Assembly: GCF_019218885.1 (NCBI RefSeq)
Contig: NZ_JAHUWT010000003.1
Span: 682,001 to 746,000 of the forward strand
Source: Bordetella sp. BOR01
GTDB lineage: Bacteria > Pseudomonadota > Gammaproteobacteria > Burkholderiales > Burkholderiaceae_B
Length of the DNA: 64,000 nt
Direction: 5' to 3'
Positions 1 to 7,828 of this stretch are shown here, one piece after another. Below the pieces are notes generated by a model. That model worked only from the letters and a program-made list of their open reading frames with translations, did no database searches and was not told where the DNA came from. Both the position numbers and the translations under genes were made by a program. The first letter of the stretch is position 1; the number at the start of each line of letters is the position of its first letter.

Positions 1-762
1 GCCGGGCATGACCTGAACTACGTTGCATTGACCGGCGCGATCAATGCCATGGGGAGCGCGGGACAACCTCCCACTGTGCCATTGAGCATGATCGGCGATT
101 TCGGAGGTGGGGCGCTCTATCTCGCCTTCGGCATGCTGGCCGCCCTTATCGAGGCCCGCTCGAGCGGCCAGGGCCAGGTTGTGGACGCGGCGATGGTGGA
201 CGGCGTCATCTCGCTGCAGACGATCTTCCTGGGCATGCATGCCGCGGGAATCTGGGACTCGCGCCGCGGCCACAATCCTATCGATTCCGGGTCCCATTTC
301 TACAACGTCTACGAGTGCGCCGACCATAAATGGATTTCAGTGGCGGCACTTGAAAAGAGATTCCACGACGAACTGATGCAGCGGATCGGTATCGATCTGG
401 CCGAGATCGGCGATCACATGGACCCCCGCAATTGGCCCAAGGGCAAGACGCTGCTGGCGGACCGCTTCCGCCAACGTACGCGCGATGAATGGTGTGAGCT
501 GCTGGAAGGCAGCGATGCCTGTTTTGCCCCGGTGCTCTCGTGGGATGAGGCGGTGCAGCACCCCCACTTGCATGAACGGGGCAGCTTCTGCCAGGTGGAT
601 GATGTGTGGCAGCCGGCCACGGCGCCGCGCTTCAGCCGCACTCCCGCCGGATTGCCCACGCCGCCGCGCGACATGTCTTCGGACAACAATGCAGCGGCCT
701 TGGCCAAATGGTTGCCGCCTGAACGCATCAAGGCGCTTCGCGCCGCGGGCACTATTGCCTGA
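1..762 (+). CDS. Alpha-methylacyl-CoA racemase (CaiB/BaiF fold), 5' end outside window
   Basis: The reading frame is open from base 1, so the N-terminal part is missing. The visible 253 codons are the C-terminal two thirds of a family III CoA-transferase-fold protein. Three residues match the racemase catalytic set as I recall it from the mycobacterial MCR enzyme (His126, Asp156, Glu241): H in AGHDLNY (visible codon 3), D in GDFGGG (codon 33) and E in AALEKRF (codon 118), with exactly the same spacing. This argues for a racemase that interconverts (R)- and (S)-2-methylacyl-CoA rather than a CoA-transferase. It lies 23 nt before a hydratase gene and likely shares its operon. The TTG at 28 is only an internal start artefact. 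Confidence 0.85.
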   Translation, partial: AGHDLNYVALTGAINAMGSAGQPPTVPLSMIGDFGGGALYLAFGMLAALIEARSSGQGQVVDAAMVDGVISLQTIFLGMHAAGIWDSRRGHNPIDSGSHFYNVYECADHKWISVAALEKRFHDELMQRIGIDLAEIGDHMDPRNWPKGKTLLADRFRQRTRDEWCELLEGSDACFAPVLSWDEAVQHPHLHERGSFCQVDDVWQPATAPRFSRTPAGLPTPPRDMSSDNNAAALAKWLPPERIKALRAAGTIA

Positions 763-785
763 GGGCCCTGCACGGGGCAGACAAC

Positions 786-1658
786 ATGGTCGACTATCAC
801 GCGCTCAAAAGCTGGCCTTTCGGCACTATCAAGCATCGCTACGAAGCTCGCGACACCATGCTGTACGCGCTCGGCTGCGGCATGGGCCATGATCCGATGG
901 ATCGACGCCAACTGCGCTTCGTGTACGACCAGGGGCTGGTCGCCATGCCCAGCATGGCGGCGGTCATCGGCACGCCCGGCTCGTGGTGGCGGCTGCCTGG
1001 CACCGGCGTAGCCTGGGAACATGTCCTGCATGCCGAACAGGATCTTCGCCTGTACCGCCCACTGCCGGCAGCCGCCACCATGACGGCGGGAAACCGCGTC
1101 ACGCACCTGCACGATCGTGGGCGCGAACGCGGCGCGGTCGCGGGCCTGACGCGAGAGATCCACGACAGCGCGGGCGCACTGGTTGCCCGTGCGAGTCGCA
1201 TCGAAATACTGCGTCTCGACGGCGGCTTCTCGGCGCAAGCAGGCACGCATGATGAAGCACCTCCTCGGCTGCCCGGAATGCCCGCTGACCCCGGCCCCGC
1301 TGACAAGCAAGTCTGCCTGCCGATCATTCCGCAGGCCGCACTTGTCTATCGCTTGAGCGGTGACCCCAATCCCCTGCACGCAGACCCCGATGTGGCCCGT
1401 ATCGCGGGCTTCGCGCGGCCGATCTTCCATGGCCTGGGCAGCTTCGGCATGGCAGCCCATGCCGTACTGCGCGCCTGCTGCAACTATGAACCCGAGCGGC
1501 TGCGGCGCCTGGCCGTGCGATTTTCCGCCCCGATCTATCCCGGTGAAACCTTGCGCTTTCATCTATGGCACGAGCGCGGCGGCACCGCCCGTTTCTGCGC
1601 CGATGCGATAGACCGGTCGACACGCGTACTCGACAGAGGTATTGCCGAGTTTTCATAA
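786..1658 (+). CDS. MaoC-like / hydratase-2 type (R)-enoyl-CoA hydratase
   Basis: This 290-residue protein has two hot-dog halves. The N-terminal half resembles the FAS1/HTD2-type dehydratase domain (about residues 8-145). The C-terminal half carries the hydratase-2 signature around YRLSGDPNPLHADP (about residues 188-202), with the catalytic Asp and His of the family, followed by FARPIFHG. Two-domain proteins of this kind hydrate 2-enoyl-CoA to (R)-3-hydroxyacyl-CoA. Placed between a racemase and a receptor/SDR pair, it fits a beta-oxidation-like module for methyl-branched acyl-CoAs. The ATG at 786 lies 23 nt after the racemase stop. The exact substrate cannot be read from the sequence. Confidence 0.8.
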   Translation: MVDYHALKSWPFGTIKHRYEARDTMLYALGCGMGHDPMDRRQLRFVYDQGLVAMPSMAAVIGTPGSWWRLPGTGVAWEHVLHAEQDLRLYRPLPAAATMTAGNRVTHLHDRGRERGAVAGLTREIHDSAGALVARASRIEILRLDGGFSAQAGTHDEAPPRLPGMPADPGPADKQVCLPIIPQAALVYRLSGDPNPLHADPDVARIAGFARPIFHGLGSFGMAAHAVLRACCNYEPERLRRLAVRFSAPIYPGETLRFHLWHERGGTARFCADAIDRSTRVLDRGIAEFS

Positions 1659-1705
1659 GAAAAGTTGCCGTACGCAACTCGATTTGCAACCCCAAGGAGG
1701 AACCC

Positions 1706-2686
1706 ATGCCAACGAACAAACTGCTGCGTCCCTTGGCCGGTATGGCCATTGCCGCATCACTGCTCATGCCCGCCGCTTCGACTGCCGCATCCAAGTACCC
1801 ATCCATGCCTATCCGGTTTGTGATCGGCTTCTCTCCGGGCGGATCGACGGATATCATCGGCCGCATACTGGCCAAAAAAATGAGCGACATACTGGGACAA
1901 CCCATCGTGGTGGAAAACCGCGCGGGAGCCGACAGCTTGATCGCGACGCAATTCGTGGCCCAAGCGCAGAACGACGGCTACACTTTGCTGGTGGCGTCTG
2001 GTAGCCACTCTATCAACCCAACACTGTATCCAGACAGTAAGGTCGACCCCGTGAAGGACTTCGCACCGATCGGGCTGATCGGCAGCTCGCCCAATTTTCT
2101 GGTCGTGCATCCCTCCGTACCTGCCAAATCAGCCGCCGAGCTGATCGCGTTGGCCAAGGCCGACCCGGGTAAATACAACAGCGCGACATCGGCCAGTACT
2201 ACCTTTCTCGCCACGGAGCTATTCAAGAAAATGGCCGGCATCAATACCACCAGCATTCCGTACAAGGGCGCCGGACCGGCGACACTCGCACTGCTGGCCG
2301 GCGAAGTGCAGTATTCGATCACCAGCCTGACCGGCATGCTGACGCACGTTCAGTCCGGCAAAGCACGGGCGCTGGCGGTGACAGGTGCCCAGCGTTCGCC
2401 CTTGGCGCCTGATGTGCCGACCATCAACGAAGAAAGCGTGCCGGGGTACGTTGCCAGCACATGGTATGGCATGTTCGCCCCCGCAGGAACGTCCGCGGAT
2501 ATCCTGCGACGGCTGAGCGACTCGTTGCACGAGGCCATGGATGACCCCGAGGTGCGCAAACAACTCGAGGGCCAGGGCATGCAACTGAAAAAGGACACAC
2601 CCGAGGAATTCTCTGATTTCGTGAGCAAAGACACGGCGAAATGGGCCCAGGTAATCCGGGACAGCAACGCGCAGGCAGCTCGATGA
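1706..2686 (+). CDS. Bug/TctC-family periplasmic solute receptor
   Basis: This 326-residue protein starts with a Sec signal peptide (MPTNKLLRPLAGMAIAASLL, cleavage near STAAS-KYP), followed by the Bug signature FVIGFSPGGSTDIIGR and VVENRAGAD. Bug proteins bind carboxylates or other small organic solutes for tripartite tricarboxylate-type transporters. No TctA/TctB membrane genes lie nearby, as is common for orphan Bug genes in Bordetella. I chose ATG 1706 over an upstream in-frame start because AAGGAGG sits 5 nt before it and the signal peptide begins there. Its last codon overlaps the next gene in an ATGA junction, so the two are probably translationally coupled. Confidence 0.92.
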   Translation: MPTNKLLRPLAGMAIAASLLMPAASTAASKYPSMPIRFVIGFSPGGSTDIIGRILAKKMSDILGQPIVVENRAGADSLIATQFVAQAQNDGYTLLVASGSHSINPTLYPDSKVDPVKDFAPIGLIGSSPNFLVVHPSVPAKSAAELIALAKADPGKYNSATSASTTFLATELFKKMAGINTTSIPYKGAGPATLALLAGEVQYSITSLTGMLTHVQSGKARALAVTGAQRSPLAPDVPTINEESVPGYVASTWYGMFAPAGTSADILRRLSDSLHEAMDDPEVRKQLEGQGMQLKKDTPEEFSDFVSKDTAKWAQVIRDSNAQAAR

Positions 2687-3468
2687 CCACGACAGCAGAA
2701 CAGGCAGGACCTCGCGTCGCCCTGGTGACCGGCGCTTCCGCCGGGCTCGGCCTGGACATCGCGCGGCGCCTGGCACGCGATGGCTGCCACGTGGTCCTGA
2801 CGGCCACCCGGCGCGATGCCATCGAGCAAGTGGCCGAGAGCCTGCGGGCCGAAGGGGCTGGCAGCGTCGAGGGAATGGAACTCGACGTCCTGCGCGAAGA
2901 CAGCGTAGCCAGGCTATTCAGCGAGATCGACAATCGGCACGGCCGGCTGGATATTCTGGTCAACAACGCCGGTATTGCGCCGCGCGTGAACGGCTCCAAG
3001 TCGCGGGTCGAAGAGACCACGCTGGCGGACTGGAATCGCACCCTTGCCGTCAACCTGACCGGCACGTTCCTGGTCACCCGCGCCGCGCTGCCGCTACTGA
3101 AGCGCTCTCGTTCAGGGCGCATCGTGAATATATCTTCGCGCGGGGGACGGACACGGTCCAAGCTGTCGTCAGCCCATTACGCGGCGTCCAAGGCGGGCCT
3201 GCTGGGCTTTGCCCGCATCCTGGCCGACGAAGTGGGGCCGCTGGGCATCACCGTAAATACGGTAGCTCCATCGCGCATCTCGACCCCGATGGCGCATACG
3301 GTCGCGAATCCCGCGGCCATCGACGCCCAGTTCATCGCCGAAACGCCGCTGGGCCGGCTCGGCGTTCCCGCCGACGTCAGCGCAGCCGTGGCGTTCCTGA
3401 CCTCATCCGATGCCAGTTTCCTGACTGGCACCGTCATTGATGTAGCGGGCGGGCAGTTCATGCCTTGA
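2683..3468 (+). CDS. Short-chain dehydrogenase/reductase (SDR)
   Basis: This 261-residue classical SDR has the Rossmann motif TGASAGLG near residue 17, NNAG near residue 98, and the catalytic Ser plus YAASK (Tyr-x3-Lys) around residues 155-170. It should reduce or oxidise a hydroxyl/keto group with NAD(P)H. Its ATG overlaps the stop of the Bug gene by 4 nt. Following a racemase and a hydratase, it may act as the 3-hydroxyacyl-CoA dehydrogenase of the pathway, although that role comes from context only. It is convergent with the small DUF4148 gene, 49 nt downstream, and I see no clear terminator between them. Confidence 0.88.
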   Translation: MTTTAEQAGPRVALVTGASAGLGLDIARRLARDGCHVVLTATRRDAIEQVAESLRAEGAGSVEGMELDVLREDSVARLFSEIDNRHGRLDILVNNAGIAPRVNGSKSRVEETTLADWNRTLAVNLTGTFLVTRAALPLLKRSRSGRIVNISSRGGRTRSKLSSAHYAASKAGLLGFARILADEVGPLGITVNTVAPSRISTPMAHTVANPAAIDAQFIAETPLGRLGVPADVSAAVAFLTSSDASFLTGTVIDVAGGQFMP

Positions 3469-3517
3469 TGGTTGCATGACAGCCCCCCGCATTGCTGCGA
3501 ACCGGCAGGCTCTCGCG

Positions 3518-3802
3518 CTACCGAGATGCCGACGCCAAAGCGCCGTTCCTGTTCAGCTCTGCATAATGACGCTCTGCGGTCCGATATTCGGCGCTGGAAA
3601 TATCGGCGGTCTGTTCACCATGCGACAGCTTGTCCAGCCCGGCTTCCTTCCAGTTGCGCAAGTCGGCGCGTACCGCCTCGCGCGATTGGGTGCTTTCGGT
3701 GGCGGGAACCTGGGTTTCTTCGGTGGCGTGGGCCGTGCCGGCCATTAGCATGGCGGCCAAGGCAGCGGGAATTGCATACTTGATCGAAATCGACTTGTTC
3801 AT
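3518..3802 (-). CDS. DUF4148 family small periplasmic protein
   Basis: This 94-residue protein has a signal peptide (residues 1 to about 25, ending AGTAHA) and a mature part with the DUF4148 pattern: SREAVRADLRNWKEAGLDKL, then AEYRTAERHYAEL. The family is common in Burkholderiales, usually exported, and of unknown function. The start chosen (ATG at 3802) gives a complete signal peptide; a longer upstream frame does not. It diverges from the two-component regulator at 4209, and a dyad matching the one before the regulator lies 118 nt upstream of this start. It is therefore a candidate target of that regulator. Confidence 0.82.
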   Translation of the reverse strand: MNKSISIKYAIPAALAAMLMAGTAHATEETQVPATESTQSREAVRADLRNWKEAGLDKLSHGEQTADISSAEYRTAERHYAELNRNGALASASR

Positions 3803-3919
3803 GGTGTATTCCTCGATAAGGTAACGTGGGTAAGGGCCAACGCTTCGGTCTTGCACACCCAGGCGGCGACCCGTATGCCTACTTTAAGCAGCGGCGACTG
3901 ACCCGACCTTGACCGCAAA

Positions 3920-3935
3920 TGGACATTCTTGTCAG
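3920..3935 (-). promoter_or_regulatory. TGACA-N4-TGTCA-like dyad upstream of DUF4148 gene
   Basis: The bases GACATTCTTGTCAG (3922-3935) are the exact reverse complement of 14 bases of the dyad at 4105-4120. With its two flanking bases, the site matches the full 16-mer at 14 positions. TGACA-N4-TGTCA-type dyads resemble boxes bound by heavy-metal response regulators of the CusR/CopR group. Binding by the neighbouring regulator is inferred. Confidence 0.5.
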
Positions 3936-4104
3936 CCTGCGGCTGGGTAATGCCATGATCCAAGGGCTGTACATAGACGTCACCACATCGACAAAGAGGG
4001 TGATGTCATTCAATTGAAACGCGGGCCGGGCCATATCATCTAAACTGCCTTCATTGGCACGGGCCAAGGGTTGATTCGCGGTACGCGGATATGCATCCCG
4101 CTTC

Positions 4105-4120
4105 CTGACAAGAATGTCAG
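4105..4120 (+). promoter_or_regulatory. Perfect dyad CTGACA-AGAA-TGTCAG upstream of response regulator
   Basis: This is a perfect 6-4-6 inverted repeat lying 88 nt before the GTG start of the response regulator. Its repetition upstream of the divergent DUF4148 gene suggests a binding site for the regulator and autoregulation of the locus. No -35/-10 pair was assigned with confidence. Confidence 0.55.
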
Positions 4121-4208
4121 CATTCCGTCAGGGCCGCGACCGGTGCGCCTGCGTAGACTGGCCTTTCGCCCTGTGGCGAGCTTTTCACTCTTTTCGCAAG
4201 AGAGCACT

Positions 4209-4907
4209 GTGCGAATACTCGTCATCGAGGACGAAGAAAAAACTTCTTCCTACATCCTGCGTGGCCTGACCGAGCTGGGCTATACCGTCGATATCGCCGA
4301 TACCGGCACGGACGGCCTGCACCTGGCACTCGAGTTCGCCTACGACGCCATCGTGCTGGACCTGATGCTGCCCGGCCTGGACGGCTATGGCGTGCTGACC
4401 CAGTTGCGCCGCCACAAGGCCACGCCGGTCATCATGCTTTCGGCGCGCGGCGCCGTCGACGACCGGGTCACAGGCTTGCGCAAAGGGGCCGACGACTATC
4501 TGCCGAAGCCCTTTTCATTCACGGAACTGGTTGCGCGGCTACAGGCGCTTACCCGCCGCCGCTCCGAATCCATAGAGCTCACCACGTTGCAGATCGATGA
4601 CCTGACCATCGACCTGCTGGCACGCAGGGTGATCCGAGCCGGGCAGCGGCTGGACTTGACCGCCAAAGAGTTCGCCTTGCTAAGCCTGCTGGCGCGCCAT
4701 CAAGGAGAAGTGCTGTCCAAGATGATGATCGCCGAGCAAATCTGGGACATGAATTTCGACAGCGACATCAATGTCGTCGAAGTGGCCATCAAGCGCGTGC
4801 GTGCCAAGGTCGATGCGCCCTATCCTCGCAAGTTGCTGCACACGGTGCGCGGCATGGGCTATGTGCTCGAGGACAGGCATGCCAACGGGCCCGCCGAGGC
4901 CACATGA
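4209..4907 (+). CDS. OmpR/PhoB-family response regulator, heavy-metal (CusR/CopR) type
   Basis: This 232-residue protein has a receiver domain (residues 1-115) with acidic pocket ED at 7-8, phospho-acceptor Asp51 in VLDLMLPG and Lys in LPKPF, then a winged-helix DNA-binding domain (about 125-222) ending VRGMGYVLE. The start is GTG 4209, since VRILVIEDEE is the family N-terminus; upstream in-frame codons would only add unrelated residues. The stop overlaps the kinase ATG (ATGA), as expected for a coupled pair. Similarity to CopR/CusR/IrlR comes from the domain pattern and the kinase type. The inducing signal (metal or oxidant) cannot be read from the sequence. Confidence 0.9.
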   Translation: MRILVIEDEEKTSSYILRGLTELGYTVDIADTGTDGLHLALEFAYDAIVLDLMLPGLDGYGVLTQLRRHKATPVIMLSARGAVDDRVTGLRKGADDYLPKPFSFTELVARLQALTRRRSESIELTTLQIDDLTIDLLARRVIRAGQRLDLTAKEFALLSLLARHQGEVLSKMMIAEQIWDMNFDSDINVVEVAIKRVRAKVDAPYPRKLLHTVRGMGYVLEDRHANGPAEAT

Positions 4908-6277
4908 AACTCAGCCTGCCCATCGCGTGGCGCCTGGCCACCATGTTCGCGATCACCGCGGCCGTGGTGTTCTCGGGCGTGGCTTTCTTCCTGTACCACT
5001 TTCTTTCGGACTCGATTCGCGCGCAAGTGCGTTCCGAGCTGGAATTCCACCACACCCTGCTCGACCCGGTCATCGAAACCCGCCACACCGAGCAGGAATG
5101 GCAGTTCGTGCATCGCAAGCTCGACGGCATGGCCCAGGAAGGCTCACGCGTGCGCTACTGGATCAAGTCGCCCGACGCCCGGTATTCGTATGGCGAGCCT
5201 TTCGTGCTGAAAACAGGCTGGAAAATGCCCGAGAGCCAGTTCGGGTTCGTCAAGGTACGCGACCCGGTCAAGATATGGGCCGTGCTGAGCCGCACCATTC
5301 CCGCCTACGAAGGCCGGCCGCCGATCGAATTCCTGGTGGCGCTGGACGCCACGGCATACATAGAGACCAAAGAGAATTTCACGCGTGTCATGGGCATCGC
5401 CTCCGGCCTGGGTATTCTGCTGGTGGCGGTGCTGGGATACTGGATCGCCAAGCTGGGCCTGCTGCCCGTGCGCAGGCTCAGCCGCCAGGCGTATGGGCTG
5501 CCGCCCAACAACCCGCGAGAACGGCTGGACATCGCCGGCCTGCCTCCAGAGATCCGCGAATTGGCCGTCTCTTTCAATAATGCCCTGGAACGCCGCGAGT
5601 CGGCGTGGCTGCAGCTAGAAGGGTTCAACGCCGACGTTGCCCACGAACTGCGCACGCCATTGACCAACCTGATCGGACAGACCCAGGTTGCGTTGGCACG
5701 CGAGCGCGACCTGGGTGTATTGCAGGACGTGCTGGAATCGAATCTGGAAGAGCTCGAGCGCATGAGCAGCATCGTCAACGACATGCTGTTCCTGTCGTGC
5801 GCCGAGAACGGCCACCGCGCCGCCGAGCTCAGCGAGTTTTCCCTGCAAAAAGAAGCACAGAAGACGGTGGAATACGTCGAGTACTCTTTTGCGGAACGCC
5901 ACCTGGCCGTTCGCGTGCAAGGCGACGTGCAGGTGCGGGCCGACAAGCGCCTGTTCCATCGCGCCTTGGCCAACCTGCTGTCCAACAGCGCGCGGCATGC
6001 CCATGCAGATACGGAAGTCACCGTGTCCATCGAGGCCCGTGGCGAATACGTATGGATCTCGGTATCCGATCGGGGCGACCCGATCCCCGCAGACCAGCAG
6101 TCTCGATTGTTCGAGCGCTTCTACCGGGGCGATGCGGCCCGCACGCGCAGCGGCGTACACCACGGGCTGGGTTTGTCCATCGTCCGCGCGATCGCCTCCA
6201 TGCACGGGGGCACGGTATTCGTGCGCAGCGCACAAGGCATCAACACCTTCGGCTTTTCGTTGCTGCGGTCTATCTGA
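4904..6277 (+). CDS. Heavy-metal-type sensor histidine kinase
   Basis: This 457-residue inner-membrane kinase has TM1 at about 12-34, a periplasmic sensor of about 130 residues, TM2 at about 165-188, a HAMP linker, and an H-box VAHELRTPLTNLIG with phospho-accepting His247. Next come an N-box (NLLSNSARHA), a G1 box (VSDRGDPIP) and a G2 box (GLGLSIV). The length and architecture match CusS/CopS/IrlS kinases. It should phosphorylate the regulator encoded immediately upstream, with which it overlaps by 4 nt. The periplasmic domain has no obvious His/Met-rich metal cluster, so the ligand is open. The APC permease follows after 57 nt and may be co-transcribed. Confidence 0.9.
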   Translation: MKLSLPIAWRLATMFAITAAVVFSGVAFFLYHFLSDSIRAQVRSELEFHHTLLDPVIETRHTEQEWQFVHRKLDGMAQEGSRVRYWIKSPDARYSYGEPFVLKTGWKMPESQFGFVKVRDPVKIWAVLSRTIPAYEGRPPIEFLVALDATAYIETKENFTRVMGIASGLGILLVAVLGYWIAKLGLLPVRRLSRQAYGLPPNNPRERLDIAGLPPEIRELAVSFNNALERRESAWLQLEGFNADVAHELRTPLTNLIGQTQVALARERDLGVLQDVLESNLEELERMSSIVNDMLFLSCAENGHRAAELSEFSLQKEAQKTVEYVEYSFAERHLAVRVQGDVQVRADKRLFHRALANLLSNSARHAHADTEVTVSIEARGEYVWISVSDRGDPIPADQQSRLFERFYRGDAARTRSGVHHGLGLSIVRAIASMHGGTVFVRSAQGINTFGFSLLRSI

Positions 6278-6334
6278 GCATGCCTGTTCCGATGCCCACC
6301 GCCCGCCCCCCTTGGTCCAGAACCTGACAAACTC

Positions 6335-7801
6335 ATGAATCGGTCTCATCAGAACAAGCAGGGAACATTGGCCGTTCAGTTCAATGGCGCATCCGCCCAC
6401 GCCTCGGCCGCCGTGCCGGGCGCGCCGGCAATGCCGGCCCCGCCGCCGTCCCAGGCCAAACCCGATGGCGTGCTGTCGGTCTTCGATGCGATAACGATCA
6501 TGGTGGGCCTGGTCGTCGGGGTGGGCATTTTCAAGACCCCCTCGATCGTCGCCGCCAATGTGAGCTCTGAATGGGCCTTTCTTGCCGTGTGGGTCGCGGG
6601 CGGGCTGATCACCCTGGTGGGCGCGCTTTGTTATGCCGAACTGGCCGCCGCCGAGCCTCATGCAGGCGGGGAATATCACTTCCTGTCGCGCGCCTACGGG
6701 CGATCGTTCGCCATGTTGTTCGGTTGGGCCCGGTGCACGGTGATCCAGACCGGCGCGATAGCCGGCGTGGCCTTCATGCTTGGCGACTACATCACCCAGA
6801 TTTTCCCGCTGGGGCCCTATGGATCGGCCATCTACGCCGCGCTGGCGGTGCTGCTGTTCACCGGCATCAACATCATCGGAACCGCCGAAAGCAAGACCCT
6901 GCAGGTGCTGGTAACCTTCATCGAAGTGGCGGCGCTGGCCGCGATCATTCTGTTCGGCCTGTTCGGCACGTCCGACGCCGGCACGCCAGCCATCCAGCCA
7001 CTGCCCGTCGAGACGGCCGCCCTGGGTACGGCCATGATCTTCGTGCTGCTGACCTTCGGCGGCTGGAACGAAGCCGCATACCTGACCGGCGAATTGAACG
7101 ATGCGCCCCGCAATATCGCGAAGGTACTGACGCTGGGCACGCTGATCCTGATCGGGCTGTATACCCTGGCCAACCTGGCCCTGCTGTCGATACTGGGCCT
7201 GGATGGACTGCGCGGATCGGAAGCCGTGGCCGCGGACATGATGCGCATCGTTGCAGGGCCGGCCGGCGAGGTCATCGTTACCCTGGCGGTAGTGATAGCG
7301 GCAGTATCGACGCTCAACGCGACGATCTTCACCGGCGCCAGGGTGTTCTATGCCATGGCCCAGGACCTGGCCATACTGCGCTGGATCGGCATATGGGACG
7401 GGCGGGGCAAGTCTCCCGCCAACGGACAGATCGCCCAGGGCATCATCGCGCTTGCCTTGATCGCCATGGGCGCCTTCACGCGCGACGGCTTCAAGGCCAT
7501 GGTCGACTATACGGCGCCCGTGTTCTGGGGCTTCCTGCTGATGGTGGGCATGGCGCTATTCGTGCTGCGGTGGCGGCACCCTGAACGCAAGCTGCCGTAT
7601 CGCGTTCCGCTCTACCCCTTCACGCCCATCGTGTTCTGCCTGACATGCCTGTACATGCTGCACGCCAGCATCAAGTACACCGGCACGGCGGCGCTGATCG
7701 GGCTGGCCGTGCTGGCCGCCGGCACGCCGATTCTGCTGTTCAAGAGAAAGCTTGCAGACCCTGTCGTGGCCGCTTCCTCGCGGCACGATATTCCTTCTTG
7801 A
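6335..7801 (+). CDS. APC-superfamily amino acid permease
   Basis: This 488-residue polytopic membrane protein has about 12 hydrophobic segments from residue 50 onward. The N-terminal helix carries the APC pattern GLVVGVGIFKTPS, and later segments include the family-typical FGGWNEAAYLTGEL. It should transport amino acids or amines by proton symport or exchange. The first 48 residues are Ala/Pro-rich and poorly conserved in appearance, so a later start (Met near residue 34) is possible; no strong ribosome site precedes either. It lies 57 nt after the sensor kinase and 27 nt before the methyltransferase-like gene, suggesting one four-gene operon from 4209. Confidence 0.88.
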   Translation: MNRSHQNKQGTLAVQFNGASAHASAAVPGAPAMPAPPPSQAKPDGVLSVFDAITIMVGLVVGVGIFKTPSIVAANVSSEWAFLAVWVAGGLITLVGALCYAELAAAEPHAGGEYHFLSRAYGRSFAMLFGWARCTVIQTGAIAGVAFMLGDYITQIFPLGPYGSAIYAALAVLLFTGINIIGTAESKTLQVLVTFIEVAALAAIILFGLFGTSDAGTPAIQPLPVETAALGTAMIFVLLTFGGWNEAAYLTGELNDAPRNIAKVLTLGTLILIGLYTLANLALLSILGLDGLRGSEAVAADMMRIVAGPAGEVIVTLAVVIAAVSTLNATIFTGARVFYAMAQDLAILRWIGIWDGRGKSPANGQIAQGIIALALIAMGAFTRDGFKAMVDYTAPVFWGFLLMVGMALFVLRWRHPERKLPYRVPLYPFTPIVFCLTCLYMLHASIKYTGTAALIGLAVLAAGTPILLFKRKLADPVVAASSRHDIPS

Positions 7802-7828
7802 AGTGACGACCCAAACAGGAGAGTGACG

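Larger units (their letters stand above)
3803..4208. other. Divergent intergenic region with paired dyads
   Basis: This 406-nt gap separates the DUF4148 gene and the response regulator. It holds two copies of the same inverted repeat (3920-3935 and 4105-4120), in opposite orientation, one nearer each gene. A further half-site-like CCGTCAGG follows the second copy. I see no convincing small gene. Confidence 0.5.

Noticed and set aside
414-1562. 382-codon open frame antisense to the racemase and hydratase genes
   Set aside because: Both plus-strand genes carry clear catalytic motifs; the antisense frame has none.
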